Shown here: piece by piece, positions 10,717 through 22,112 of the stretch | Numbering within the stretch: position 1 is the first letter of the stretch | How the letters are laid out: each line of letters opens with the position of its first letter | NCBI GenBank assembly: GCA_020881915.1 | Contig: JAJFPB010000001.1 | Coordinates: 1,178,001 to 1,242,000, forward strand | DNA length: 64,000 nucleotides | Direction: 5' to 3' | Source: Paramyrothecium sp. XJ0827 | Lineage: Eukaryota; Ascomycota; Sordariomycetes; Hypocreales; Stachybotryaceae | Program-made: the position numbers and the translations under genes | The notes under the pieces: generated by a model | The model's database searches: none | What the model was told of the DNA's origin: nothing | What the model saw: only the letters and a program-made list of their open reading frames with translations

Positions 10717-12037
10717 CTAATTTCCGACATTCTGGAACGACTTGATCGTGTCCACAATGCACTCCTCAAAGCTCCTGTACTTAACGCCAAGAATCGACTT
10801 ACTGGGATTGTTATCAATCTTGAAAACTGGAGATGGCATTTCTTTCACCTTGTTAGCGAAAAGACTAGTTGTGGCACAAGTGGACTCACCACCACCCCTA
10901 GCTGACTCGGACGGTAACTGTGCGCGGTACTCGGGGAAGTGCTTGCGGATGATATCTGCAATCTCCTTGTTGGAGCAGTATCCGTTTGCAATGAAGAATC
11001 GCTTGCCTCCCGCTTCAGCCTTCTCCATGGCGGCAATATGGGCGAAGGCTACCTCGCGGACATCGGCGAAAATAGGATTCTATGACGAGGTCAGACATAC
11101 AGGGCTGCAGAAGTCAGGGATAAAAAAAAGGCATGCACTACCATGGTAGCGGCGATTCCATCTTTATATGCTCCGATGATGAAGCTACGGATGAATTGGT
11201 TCGAGGTGTTGAGATCGTCGAGGGAGGCGAGCTTCTGTGTGGCAGGGCCAAAAACCAACGGTGGCATAATAGTCGACAATGTAAAGGAAGGGTTCGTTTT
11301 TGTCACAAAGTCCCAAGCCGCCTTCTCCGCAAAAGTCTTGCTGGCTGCACGAGAAAAGTTTGATCAGTCATCTAGCTCCTCTGCAGCCTTTGTTTCGGCG
11401 GGAGACGTACCTTGATATCCGGCTCCAGGGTCCTGCAGGGCTTCTTCGTGGGTTAGGGGGCACCAGTCAGTGTCTGAGTAGGTATGTTCAGGCCAAAACC
11501 CTTTGGTACGGTCCATCATGGAGCCGAACGACGATGTGATGACCTAGCCTCAAATGAGCACTTTTGATGGCATACTATGCGGTACCCTTAATCAAGAGAT
11601 ACGAACCACTCGCTTCACCTGAGGGGCCTTGTTGACGATGGCCTTGAGGATGCTCGTTGTGCCGTTCACGGCAGGGTCGAGAAGATCTTTCTGGATGTCG
11701 GTAGTGTTGAAGTGGAAGGGGCTTGCCGTGTGGATGACAGCCTCGAAGGGAGGGTCGGATACCAATGCTTCGTCGAAGGCACCGGGCGCCGCCACGTCGG
11801 CGACAATGGCGAAGTCCAGTTTGTCCTTACCGTAGGAAGGATAGGTTTCGTGGAGCTCATTGGCCTTGGCTTGACTACGAACCGTGGTAACGACGGAGTG
11901 ACTATGCAAATCGATACCGGTTAGCATGCCGATTCTGAGCAAGGCCATTTTATTCTGTCGTACCCCTTTTGTAGGAGTTGTTGTAGGACGTGGGTGGCAA
12001 TGAAGCCAGTGCCCCCTGTGAGTAGAACTCTAGTCAT
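10717..12037 (-). CDS. NAD(P)-dependent ketoreductase, extended SDR (dihydroflavonol/cinnamoyl reductase-like), 339 aa
   Basis: Six exons (11964-12037, 11607-11901, 11411-11543, 11142-11344, 10890-11079, 10717-10841) close in one frame. Introns are 48-66 nt, and the last has a perfect GCTAACA branch site. The N-terminus has the Rossmann glycine motif TGGTGFIATHV. The middle has AVIHTASPFHF and VKRVVITSSFGS, then the catalytic Tyr and Lys in GYQASKTFAEKAAW. The C-terminal half carries the substrate-binding region of the Gre2 / dihydroflavonol-4-reductase-like family. The protein is expected to be cytosolic and to reduce carbonyls (aldehydes, ketones such as methylglyoxal, or phenolic intermediates) with NADPH. 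The length is normal. The specific substrate cannot be read from sequence. Confidence 0.88.
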
Positions 12038-13299
12038 TTTGGTATGTAGTCGAGATAGAACCGCGAATTTCGAGGAGAATTTTATTTTTCAAGGTTTCCA
12101 AGGTAGGATGGATGCCACGACTGGAGGTTGTAAAGAACCATGAACGAAGCCGAAGATCCGACCTCTTTATAGTTTGCCATCCTAGTAAGAGCTTCAAATG
12201 GGCAGTGGAAATAATGAATTACTCCGTAGTAAAGACCGTAATGTCCGATGCAAATTTCCACATGGTACGAGGCTTGCTGTTATCTATCCCAACGCATTCT
12301 AGCAATGTGACTGACTACCTTCAAAAAAACAAGGAGAGGCATCAGCGTTGTGAGCATGACGTTTTCGGCTAGTGAAATCCAGGGTTTGACGCTAATGCGG
12401 AAGGCTTACACCACGTGACACGGCACTTGTGGGTCGATCATCCACCGTACGGCACTGCCGATAACTTGGTCGACCCCTAGAGGCGAGGTCTCGAGCCAAT
12501 CGACAGCGGGCAACGCCTCATTATGTTAGTGTTACTACGTGCAAGGAGATTGTTGACCATGGGGGCGAAGGACCTTGGTGTTACGCCTAAATTGGCTCTA
12601 TCACTAGTAACTAGAAGGCCGCGAATGCCACAAGCCACTTCCAAGGTCCAGTCAATCATACTCAAGGTAATGACGCTATTCTTACTCTCGAATTCTGGAA
12701 GTTTCAAACTAAATGAGATATCTTGTTTTTCTGATCATCTGGTGAGCCATCATCTTCGGTGTTTGGATGCAATAGAGTGCCAATGCACCTTTGAAAGGCA
12801 CATTGACTTTGGTTACAACATCAATCCTGAGTTTCTGTCTGGAGGAATAAAACTGGGCTAAACCGCGAGGCTTAAGCTAAGAATCGGAGGTGGAAGGGAA
12901 GTTGATAGAGCGAGCTGTTTCGTCAGCTTTCCAAACTAGGATGCCTTCAGCAAAGTAGCACACGGGTACCATGCGCATTCTCCATTGCGGACCTTTCTCC
13001 ACTTGCATGGGCATGGACCGCAGCTAGCATACCGTCAGTGGCATGGCCGGGAGGGGGTTAATCGCTTTGAGCTCAAGGAGATGTAAGAGCCTGAGAAAAA
13101 TCTCTAATCCTAGAGCTTCGGACATATCGGACCAAGGCATATGTGCTCTGACGCCGGCCAAGGTAGTTTGACCGGCTTTTCGTAGATAAATACCCCCCTC
13201 CACTCCCTTCCATTTCCATTCCAGCAGACATCTCGTAACATATCTTACAAGCTTCTATATATCCTTGTTTCAGGTGCCTTCCATTTCGACGTGTTAAGA
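12038..13299. other. intergenic; one unexplained minus-strand open frame
   Basis: This holds the promoters of the ketoreductase (leftward) and carboxylesterase (rightward). A minus-strand frame at 12477-12707 reads like real protein (IDWTLEVACGIRGLLVTSD) but is short, stops at a TAG and cannot be extended by splicing that I can see. It may be a gene remnant. Confidence 0.35.
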
Positions 13300-15154
13300 A
13301 TGACACGCTGCCATCAAGCTGGTACAGCTGTCCTTTGGCTGCTTTCCTTCAGCCAAGCATTTGGCGTCGCTGCGTCCATCAAGCGATCGTGCTCTTTACC
13401 CACCGTGGACCTCGGGTACGAGATCCATCAGGCCATTACGCTAGACGTATGTACGCTGGCGTTTCTTTTCTTGTGCACCGGTTTCGTCGCCAGGTCAACA
13501 CGTTGAAGTACTGACGTCGTGCAGGAGAGCGGTCGGTACAACTTTTCGAATATTCGATACGCCGCTCCTCCTATCGGGGAACTCCGGTTTGCAGCCCCTG
13601 CGCCGCCTGAAAAAAATAGGTCCACCGTTCAGATAGGCGATGAGGTTCGCATCTGCCCTCAGGCACAGCCAACCTGGCTCAACCGGAATATCCTTCAAGG
13701 TATTCCCTACGTTCTCGGGCCCAATGGAACCATTCCGCCCTCCTTTTCAGGTGCCACTAGCCCTCAGAGCGAAGACTGCCTGTTCCTGGATGTTGTCGTG
13801 CCTAGGAAGATATTTGACAACGCTCAAACAAACGATAATGACCGCTCGAAGCAGGCGCCGGTTTGTCGTTCCCACCCGGTCTTCAGAGCTCATTCTCACA
13901 TTAGCTAGGTCATCGTTTGGATCTTTGGTGGGGGTTTTGTGAATGGCATCAAATCGAGCTCAAACAGCGGCCTTCCAGGAGGCCTGTTGGACCGCGCTAG
14001 CGACAATGCTGTCTATGTCGCACTGAATTATCGGCTCGGCGCCTTCGGTTTCCTAGCGGGCTCATCTTTCGAAAGAGATGGTGGCGTACCCAACGCTGGT
14101 TTACTCGACCAGCGGTTTGCGCTGGACTGGATTCAGGAAAACATTCACCTCTTTGGAGGTAATGCAGAACAGGTGACTGTTATTGGCGAATCTGCCGGCG
14201 GTGGTTCTATCTTGAACCAGATCACTGTAGGTGCAGCTGAAGCCTTCAATAGGGCTGGCCATTGCTAACGTTGTCCAGGCCTATGGTGGCTCCCAGGGGC
14301 CAGTCCCATTTCATCGCGCCATCCTACAGTCCCCAGCCACCCAACCAGCCAATCCCGAGTCATTCAAGGAGCGGGCATATTACGAGTTCCTCCAGGCTCT
14401 GAATGTAAGCTCATTGGCTGAGGCCCGACAGCTACCAAGCGAAATTTTGATTCAAGCCAATGCGGAATATATCGCTGGGCAACCGACTGGAGTTCTTCCC
14501 TTCTTACCTGCCCACGATGAGTCCTTTTTGCCCGACGAGCCCGCGACGTTGTTAGCAGATGATCGTTTTGACAAATCAGTCGAGGTCCTTGTTGGCTCTA
14601 ATACGAACGACGGGTTGTACTTTGGCGATTTCGAAGTGACTAACGACGAAGACTTCCTGCAATGGTTGACGCAGGTCTACTCTAGCATTCGGCCGGAAGA
14701 CCTAGACGTGATTACGAACACTCTGTACCCCTCCATCTTCGATGGCTCCCAGGGATATACCGATCAACCTGGTCGAACGGGAAGATTTGCGCAGGATTAT
14801 CTCTTCCAATGCAATGGACTTTCTTTGGCCTGGGCAAAGGAGAATAAGACATTCAACTACGAGTTCGCTGTCAGCCCTGCTCTCCACGCGTTGGACATTG
14901 CTTATACATTCTTCAACGACGACCCATCGACTCTTCTGTCTCCCGATGCTGCTATCACGTTACAAGAATACATCACAAGCTTCGCTCTCACTGGTCGACC
15001 CACCAGTTCAGGAGACCCTGATATTCCCTCGTACGGGCCAGACGGGCAAATTCTAGTCTTAAACTCTACCGCTGCCTACATCAATCTTGATACTACCCTG
15101 CAGAGCAGACGTTGCTTGGAGCGTTCGCGAATCTTGGCGAACCTGACGCTGTGA
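13300..15154 (+). CDS. secreted type-B carboxylesterase/lipase, 558 aa
   Basis: Four exons (13300-13446, 13525-13860, 13909-14226, 14279-15154) with introns of 78, 48 and 52 nt, all phase 0. The N-terminal 26 or so residues form a signal peptide. Family marks appear in order: IRYAAPPIGELRF, the EDCLFLDV block, VIVWIFGGGFVNG (oxyanion hole), the nucleophile elbow GESAGGGS with catalytic Ser, SNTNDG near the acidic residue, and HALDIAYTF with the catalytic His. The length is typical of the family. It hydrolyses carboxylic esters outside the cell, with broad or unknown substrate (lipid esters, plant aromatic or acetyl esters, xenobiotics). The start is the first ATG of the frame and gives the signal peptide directly. 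Confidence 0.9.
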
Positions 15155-18016
15155 ACTGTCAGGACACACGAAACGGCGACTGTTCCAGCCCCTGAGGGCG
15201 CAGATAACCATATAAGGAGCCGCTGCTCTCTCGTAGCTAGGGCTCTTCAGAGATTAATTTACAGTTATTTGCACCATGTAGCGCTCTCCACCCTGATTCA
15301 GCAACCCGGTCTCTGACATGAACCAAACTAATATTTTCAAGTTCCTTGCATCTTCGCCCTGATCTTTTCGGTGATCTAGCGCCATTTCTCCAGTACGTAT
15401 ATATGCGTCGGAGTTGCGTGAGATTTGAGGTCCACCAACGCTTTGTGTACGGCGACGGCTTAGCTTTATGTATTTTGTGTGCCTCCTCGCGGTGATGGTG
15501 AACCAGGTGACGACGAGTTAATGGCAGAACTAAGTATAAGGTCTCCTGCAGAATCGTGAGGCTGGATGTGCCAGGAAAGAAATCCTTCCACCTCGTGTAT
15601 TGCATTTCACATCAGAGCAAATTTCATGGCAATGCGGAATTGGCTATGAATCGGAGGATGGTATCGAGCAATGGAGTCAACACAACAGGAGCCCGCCGAG
15701 GACAGGCACTGTTATCGCCCCTGAGCTGGCAAATACGGAATTGACGCAAAGTCCCTCTGAAACAATGTAAAATTGGTACCGACTCAAGGAAACTGATTAT
15801 TCCACCCGTCAAATTTCCTTTCAGCAAGACAAACTTGCTGCTATATCCGGCTTGGCCCGTTTAGCAGCCAATCGCGCTATAGCCGGGCTGTGGGAATGTG
15901 GATTATGCTTTGGCCTCGGCTTGAATGTTGTCTATTCAGGTTTGGCTAGCCAAGAAGATTATGAAGTGTACATCTGTGCCAAACACCAAATTTCTCATGG
16001 GCCGCTAGAAACCACCAAGTCAACTGGGCACCAGGGTATTATATGTCAATAGGCCCACCTGCTGCTTTGTTCACTCTCGTCGGATGGAGGTCGTTTCTTA
16101 CGACCAGGGACAAGTACAGCCGACTTTCACAGTGTGTTATTAAAATCACAGAATTGTTTGAGACCGCTATCGTGCAATCGACACCCGTGCGACCTTGGCC
16201 AAACCACTCGAACGCTCCTATCGTGGGCTCAGAGGACTCGCATGTCTGGATTGATATGACTACGAAAGATAGGGAATCGCTGTTGGCGATGCTGGGTTCC
16301 CTAAAAAGAGGGCTGACCGATGTGTCTCATATTTAGGCAATACTATTGTCGGAAGAGCTGGTTCAACGGACAGGTGCAATTATGCGAAGGGGATTAGCTG
16401 CCTACTCGAATGAGCAACCGTCCAGGTTTACCGTAAACACTATCTTATTGAGTTGATATTAAATCCAAAGTCTGTCGAGCAGCGCGATTCTTGCTTGCGT
16501 GCATCTCAGAGACACGAGTGGGCACTTGGGCGATCATACTTCGTATAAACCTCTCGGCGCCTTCGGGACAGCGGTGAACGACCGTGCGCGACGCGCGAGG
16601 AGATAGCCCACTTCGGCTAGCTCTGTCAACCAGATGCCTCTTTTCGACGAGGCTTCAGTGCAGCCGAGTGACAACATGTCCACGAAAGGCGCACTTATAT
16701 CGTGCGTAGCCATCTTTGGCTGCTTTGTTGACGATGATGACAGGGCTTCTTTAGAATTCTAGACTCTGGAACCATATTCCAAGAACAAACTGCAGTCCAG
16801 CGCCGCGAACGGATGTAGAGTTGATGGTTGATGGAGGAGGGGATGAGGTTTCGCCTACCCAGCCCAGCTCCATCAGGGGGCCTTGACTCAACAATCTGCC
16901 ACGCTTCCTGTACGAGAAATCGATTGATCATTTGCTTCAGCATGCTGTAATTAAATCCACAGGCTGTGTAAACATTGTCTTTCCAGACCTTAATTGGGCT
17001 GTACCCATGAGATCATTTCGTCCCAAAAGTGGCACTGACCAAGCTGCTAATAGAATGCGCTCGTTGTCCGAAAAGACTGGAACAAAATATGAAGGAGCGG
17101 AAGATACGATGAAGTGATGCCGGAAATGGGAGCATTGCGGAAGACGAGGATTATCAAGCCTCGTCCGGTGGCCGAAGCGTTGACGCGGACGGTTGAGATT
17201 GACATGACAGCTGGTCGTTACCACTGCTACTCGGAGAGAAAAAAAAGGCCCAAAGGTGAAGGAGAGCACGCTAGATCAAAAGTGCCCTTCGGATCACTGG
17301 CGTCCCGTGCCTGACAACTCTCGGCCGGTCGCGCTTCCGGATGGCTTGGGCGGGTGCAAGTAGAAGTGCTGTTGGTCTTTCGTCTTGTTTCTTTTCACTA
17401 ACGTGAGATGGGCGCAGCAGGCCACGGGCCGTTGGGGCTTGGGGCCTGACGTCGACGCTCTGATTGGCCCAGTGTTTCCGACACAGCACTGTTGTGGGCT
17501 ACACTATTTCCCAATTGAGCAAATACTTCTATTTTTATCCCATCGCCGTCCTTGTGCGCGTTGCGTTGCGCCAGTGAGCGCGAGCACCGGCCAACATGTG
17601 GCCCGGCTGCTGCCACCTTGCCGTGGCAGTGAGTGGTAGGGAAAAAAAGCAGATGTCGGCTCGGATCTGTACCGGCACGTTGTGGGCTGATCTGGGGATT
17701 TGTTTAGTTTCCCGCTGCAGAAGACAGGGCTGATGCTGGTCGCGGAGGCTTTTCCTTCGCCGGCTGTTCGGTGTCCCGAGCGGAAGGACGCTGTCTGGCA
17801 GGGCGGAGCAAAATGGTCAGCTCAACCGACCATGCTTCCATTCTTGTCTTGATGTTGCGAGGCAATCATCATGTGTATAATAAGGACAGATGAGCCCGCC
17901 TTTGAGTTAGAATTATCATCACCAGCAGCATCACCCACTCTAAAGCTACAACACTTCAACAGCTCACACACACAACCAACAACCACTCCACCTTCACACC
18001 AACCAACACTATCAAC
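15155..18016. other. long non-coding stretch, nothing supported
   Basis: Short frames occur (for example 16043-16336 plus, 15237-15605 minus) but none shows a domain or closes with splice sites. The last 150 bp are a CA-rich leader of the cupredoxin gene. No repeats were recognised. Confidence 0.5.
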
Positions 18017-18643
18017 ATGCAGTTCTTCACCACTTTCGTCTCTGTGGCTCTTCTCGCCGCCGCCGGCGTTTCGGCAGCCCCCACCAAGACCTCCTTCGAC
18101 TCGCCCACCCCCGTCAAGCTCACTGGTCAGACCCAGAGAGTATTTGCCGGCCGAGGCGGCGCTCTTATCTTCGACCCTGACAATGTCGTCGCCGAGATTG
18201 GCGATGTTGTTGAGTACGCCTTGAACCCCATCTTTGGAGCTCCACAGCAGACAACTAACGTTACATCTTCTAGGTGGCACTTCCTTCCTCGAAACCACTC
18301 CGTCGTTCAGTCCAGCTTCGACAAGCCCTGTGAGCCGCTCGCCGGTGATGCGGGCTTCAACTCTGGTTTCAATTTCGCCACTCCTGTCGGTCAATCAGAG
18401 AACGTCTTCCAGATCGTTGTCACGGACAAGAAGCCCATCTGGTTCTACTGCTCCCAGACCGTCGGCAACCACTGCCAGAAGGGCATGACGGGATCCATCA
18501 ACCAAAACTACGACAACCAGGACTTCAGCCTCCGCAGGCACAAGGAGCTCGCTGTCAATGCTCCCGTCTCGGTCACTCCGGCTGAAGTTCGCGGCGGAAA
18601 GGTCATTCCCAACCCCAACCCTCTCGCGGGCTTCAAGCAGTAA
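18017..18643 (+). CDS. extracellular cupredoxin (serine-rich/plastocyanin-like protein), 188 aa
   Basis: Two exons, 18017-18213 and 18274-18643, with a 60-nt intron (GTACGC...CTAACG...TAG). Splicing restores the hallmark VVEWHFLPRNHSVVQSSF. A signal peptide is present (MQFFTTFVSVALLAAAGVSA). The single cupredoxin domain shows a plausible type-1 copper site: His in RNHSV, Cys in FYCSQ, His in GNHCQ and Met in KGM. The protein ends in a short Pro/Asn-rich tail without an obvious GPI-anchor signal. Such fungal proteins are secreted or wall-associated. Electron transfer or copper binding is inferred from the fold; no substrate is known. The neighbouring copper-dependent LPMO gene is convergent, so a role in the same extracellular redox setting is possible but not shown. 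Confidence 0.88.
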   Translation: MQFFTTFVSVALLAAAGVSAAPTKTSFDSPTPVKLTGQTQRVFAGRGGALIFDPDNVVAEIGDVVEYALNPIFGAPQQTTNVTSSRWHFLPRNHSVVQSSFDKPCEPLAGDAGFNSGFNFATPVGQSENVFQIVVTDKKPIWFYCSQTVGNHCQKGMTGSINQNYDNQDFSLRRHKELAVNAPVSVTPAEVRGGKVIPNPNPLAGFKQ

Positions 18644-18986
18644 AATACGCTGATGGTTTTGAGATAACGTGGAATGACTAATGCCTTGGGCTCGGCATAC
18701 ACGGTTATGGGTCACAGAGGTCATATTACGGTCACTCTTGCTTGCATATTTAATGTTTCGTTCCTTGGTCATGTCATAGAGATAGATGGAGAGCAAACTC
18801 TTCTAATTCCTTAATATCTACATAGATGTTTTCAGTGCAAACTCTTCCACTTACAAAGGGTCCGTTGAGAAGAACATTGAGCCGTGAATGATTGTCTCTT
18901 AATCCCTTCCAGAGAATCAGAATATTTAGATGGAAAGAAAATCCAAGCTTTGCGCGAGAAAAGTGCTTGGCTTTAGGTGCGGGCTC

Positions 18987-20086
18987 TCAACCGCTCCAGA
19001 CATCGGGTTTTGGTGGCTGGAATTTGCCCAGGGTCATACCATTGCTTAGCACAAGACTGTAACTTGAGAAGTAGACGTCTGTTGGAGCAGGTTAGCAATA
19101 TTCCCTGGATTGAGCCTGGGTTGTAAATCATACCTTTCTGTCCACGCTGGTACACACCAGGGATCTTCACGAGTGGACCTGGCGTTCCGATATCATCTCC
19201 ATCGTTGGTAATCTCGACATGGGCGCAGTTGACAAAGAACTGCGAGTCTTCGGGGTTGGGGAAGATGTGTTCCCATCGAAGCAAGTACTTGCCAGCTGGG
19301 GTTGTGCTCGGAATTGTGAAGTTCCACTAGGCGAGAATATGTCAGAGTAGGCGCTTAACAATGCCATTCATTCAAGGGGTTGTCACTTACGCTGGAAGCC
19401 AAGTAAGTTCCCCAAGGAAACCTCAGAGGGTCGCTGTGTGCGCGAAAGTATGGATCTGTGAAGTTGACAGATTGCTCGGTTCTGTTCACCACGTTGAGAA
19501 TCTTGAACCAATCACCGTCGCCAGCGTATGAGTCAAGATCATCATTGGGTGCCTTGGAGAGCCAGGCCGAGGCAAACCCAGGGTGATACATCCACGGCTG
19601 AGGACTTCCCTGAGCAAATGTTAGCGGAGGACCGGAGACGATGCCTTGGAACAACGAGAAGAAAGACTTACGACTACTTTGGGCTCGCCGGCAGCGAAGC
19701 CGACTGTATCACCAGCGCGGATTGTAGCTGTCTTTGGCTGGCTCCAAGCAGTGGACGCATTACGGCCGCAGCGAAGGTCTGGCGATTCGATGACAGTGTT
19801 AGGGGCGACGAGTGCCGTGTCTTCCCCTTGATCGGCGGCGGGGCTGACCTCACTTGTGCCGTGTCAGAAAGTACAATAGATACCCAGGGGGCCGGAGTTG
19901 ACTTACCGAACGTACTCCCAAGTCTCGGTCCACTGGCCATTGAGAATCAGGCGCCCAAAAAGGTCTAGGTTTCCCTCTGTAAGTAGGTGATCGTCGAGAC
20001 ACCAAAGTCGAGGGGTATAACGTACAATGGGCGCTGGCAGAGTGGAACAGCGCAAGGCTGGCAAGTGAAATAGCTGAAAACTTCAT
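18987..20086 (-). CDS. lytic polysaccharide monooxygenase, family AA9 (formerly GH61), 267 aa
   Basis: Six exons (20026-20086, 19907-19964, 19672-19852, 19391-19609, 19134-19326, 18987-19078) close in one frame with introns of 54-64 nt. The signal peptide MKFSAISLASLALFHSASA is followed directly by His, the N-terminal copper-brace residue of AA9. The second histidine is in WMYHPGFASAWLSKAP. The C-terminal QFFVNCAHVEI block carries the conserved Gln and axial aromatic residue. No CBM1 is attached; the protein ends after FQPPKPDVWSG. The enzyme oxidatively cleaves cellulose or xyloglucan outside the cell using copper and H2O2 or O2. It indicates plant biomass or wall attack. Confidence 0.92.
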
Positions 20087-22112
20087 GTTGGGTACTAGCT
20101 CGTGCAACTGACTTGATTGCGATCGCCAGAAGATCTTTGGGCGATCATCAAGCCTCTTTTATAACTCTTAAGTCGTATTGTTGACACCCATTCAACACCA
20201 TCCTGCCATTCTGAACAACGCACGGCGTCAGCACTTGCCGTCCTTTTAATTTACGCACCAGTGGAAACTCGTAACGGGACGCGGACGGCTGGGCAAGACG
20301 TGTGTTTTAGGTATTCCGGCACTTTGCCCTCCGCCTGGGGATGACAAACCGGCAGTCGTTGGTGGTGCATGCAGCGGGAGCCATGCATGATGATGCCAAC
20401 GCAAGCAGTGACCCCGGCGTTTTATGCGGGGATTATGCTTTTCGTTGGTAGGATGACGGGAAGCGAGCTGCACAGCGCTCAGGGGGTCGTATTCGGGCTG
20501 CCACATGACCGTTGAGGAGCATGAGTACGTCCTGGTCGTGCTGGACGGAAGCAAGTTCCCCAGGGTTTGAGGACTCTTCGGCCACTGCCTGATCCAGGGT
20601 GGCCGCGAGTCAGGCAGGAGGTTAGCAAAAACGATGCTACGAATACATAACCACTACCAGGTGGTATTGATGTCTCTTGTTTGCACTGAACATCGCTCTT
20701 TTTCCCAAAGGCAAAGACTCTCAAATTATCCTAAAGCGTTCCATTTGAGAAAGATTTTTGGTACCCCTTGGCATTGTCCATCCACCAGCTCATATAGAAC
20801 CCAAGAGAATACAGCTTTGTAGTGTCAATTTTTGGCTCAATGTTTTTAGGATAGAAATAATAGCCTTACAAGAAAACTATGAAGTGCCATATGATGGGTT
20901 CTGAGAAACAATGTCTCGTGTTAAGCGAATGATGAAGATTGTAGCTGGAATACAATCTCAAAATTGTGGGATAAGACGCTGAGCCATAACAGTACAGTCA
21001 AGCTCATGCTTAACCCCGTCACTATGACCGTCAGCAAGAGCTCAGTAACGCACATAATGACTGGCATGTAATCCTTGCAACACGCGGGGTATCAGTACCC
21101 GAGTTTGGGCCGACAACAGCGATAGAGGTGCAAAAGAGAGCACAGTGGCAGTGCATATTTGCGTCCGTACACCCTACTGCGGAGATAATGCGCACAGAAG
21201 TGCCATCAACAGGCCTTGAGAGGTGAGTTGATATGTAGTGTGGGATGCACTAAACTGTGACCTTCTTTTCTAAGCGATTGATAAAGCTAATGTCGAGTTT
21301 GATTATGAGCATAATGGAGGATCTTACGTGTGCAGTGATGCGAAGTTCCCGTACTAGACCTCTGTGTTTGAAACAACGCAATGGTGGAGGGCTCCCCAGA
21401 AGATGTGTGCTAAACTTCCTTGGATTGCTCGAGAATCACCATATCATGAACGTATAATCTCTTCTGATTGTGAGATTCATGCATAAAAGGCAGGTCTTTC
21501 AGGTATTGTAAGAAAATAGAACAAAAATATAGTTCAGTAATCAGAAATTCCTTTTGGAGTTTTTGAGGTATTTCACAATTAGTAGATACAACACTTGCAC
21601 TCATGTGATGTGAGAGTATACCTGAATCATCTTGACAACAGGAAGCCAAAGATATAAGAAGAATTTGAACGATTAATAATTCATACCCCGTAGTGACAGA
21701 AACAGTGGTGCCAATATCATTCCGCGATCCACAGGAGAGACCAGACCCATGCTCCAAAGGAAACTGCAAATATTCATATACCTACCATCCAAGAAGTAGT
21801 CGTCGTGTTCTGTTCTTTCTTTCTCGCACTGCGTGACGTCCTGCTCTTCAAATGCTTCATACAACATTGGATGAGATGCAAGACACAAGGGGACCTAACC
21901 CATTTCCGCAAGGGATTTTTGACCCAACGAATGGACCTAACGATTTTGATGCATGGTTCAGATTTCTGAGCGGCCAGAGTAATTAGCTAGGGAGAGAACA
22001 AAGATGTTGAAGAATGCTAATCTTCATTTTCTTGGGGTTCTTAGATACTGTAGAAGTAGAAACTATTCAAAAACAACTCCTGATGCATAGCTCACATGCC
22101 TACCACAACACT
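20087..22112. other. long non-coding stretch, nothing supported
   Basis: The part next to the LPMO start is its promoter. The rest shows only chance frames. No RNA gene or repeat was recognised. Confidence 0.5.
20157..20163 (-). promoter_or_regulatory. TATA box of the AA9 LPMO gene
   Basis: TATAAAA on the minus strand lies about 75 bp upstream of the LPMO ATG. Confidence 0.5.

Noticed and set aside
15237..15605. 122-aa minus-strand frame in the 15-18 kb gap
   Set aside because: Basic, Arg/His-rich text with no domain and no splice-consistent neighbour.
17822..18394. 190-aa minus-strand frame over the cupredoxin gene
   Set aside because: Opposite strand of a well-supported spliced gene; Gly/Val/Ser-rich low-complexity translation.
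9557..20086. Reading the regulator, ketoreductase, esterase, cupredoxin and LPMO as a biosynthetic gene cluster
   Set aside because: No core synthase (PKS, NRPS, terpene cyclase) is present, and the genes are widely spaced with unrelated roles.
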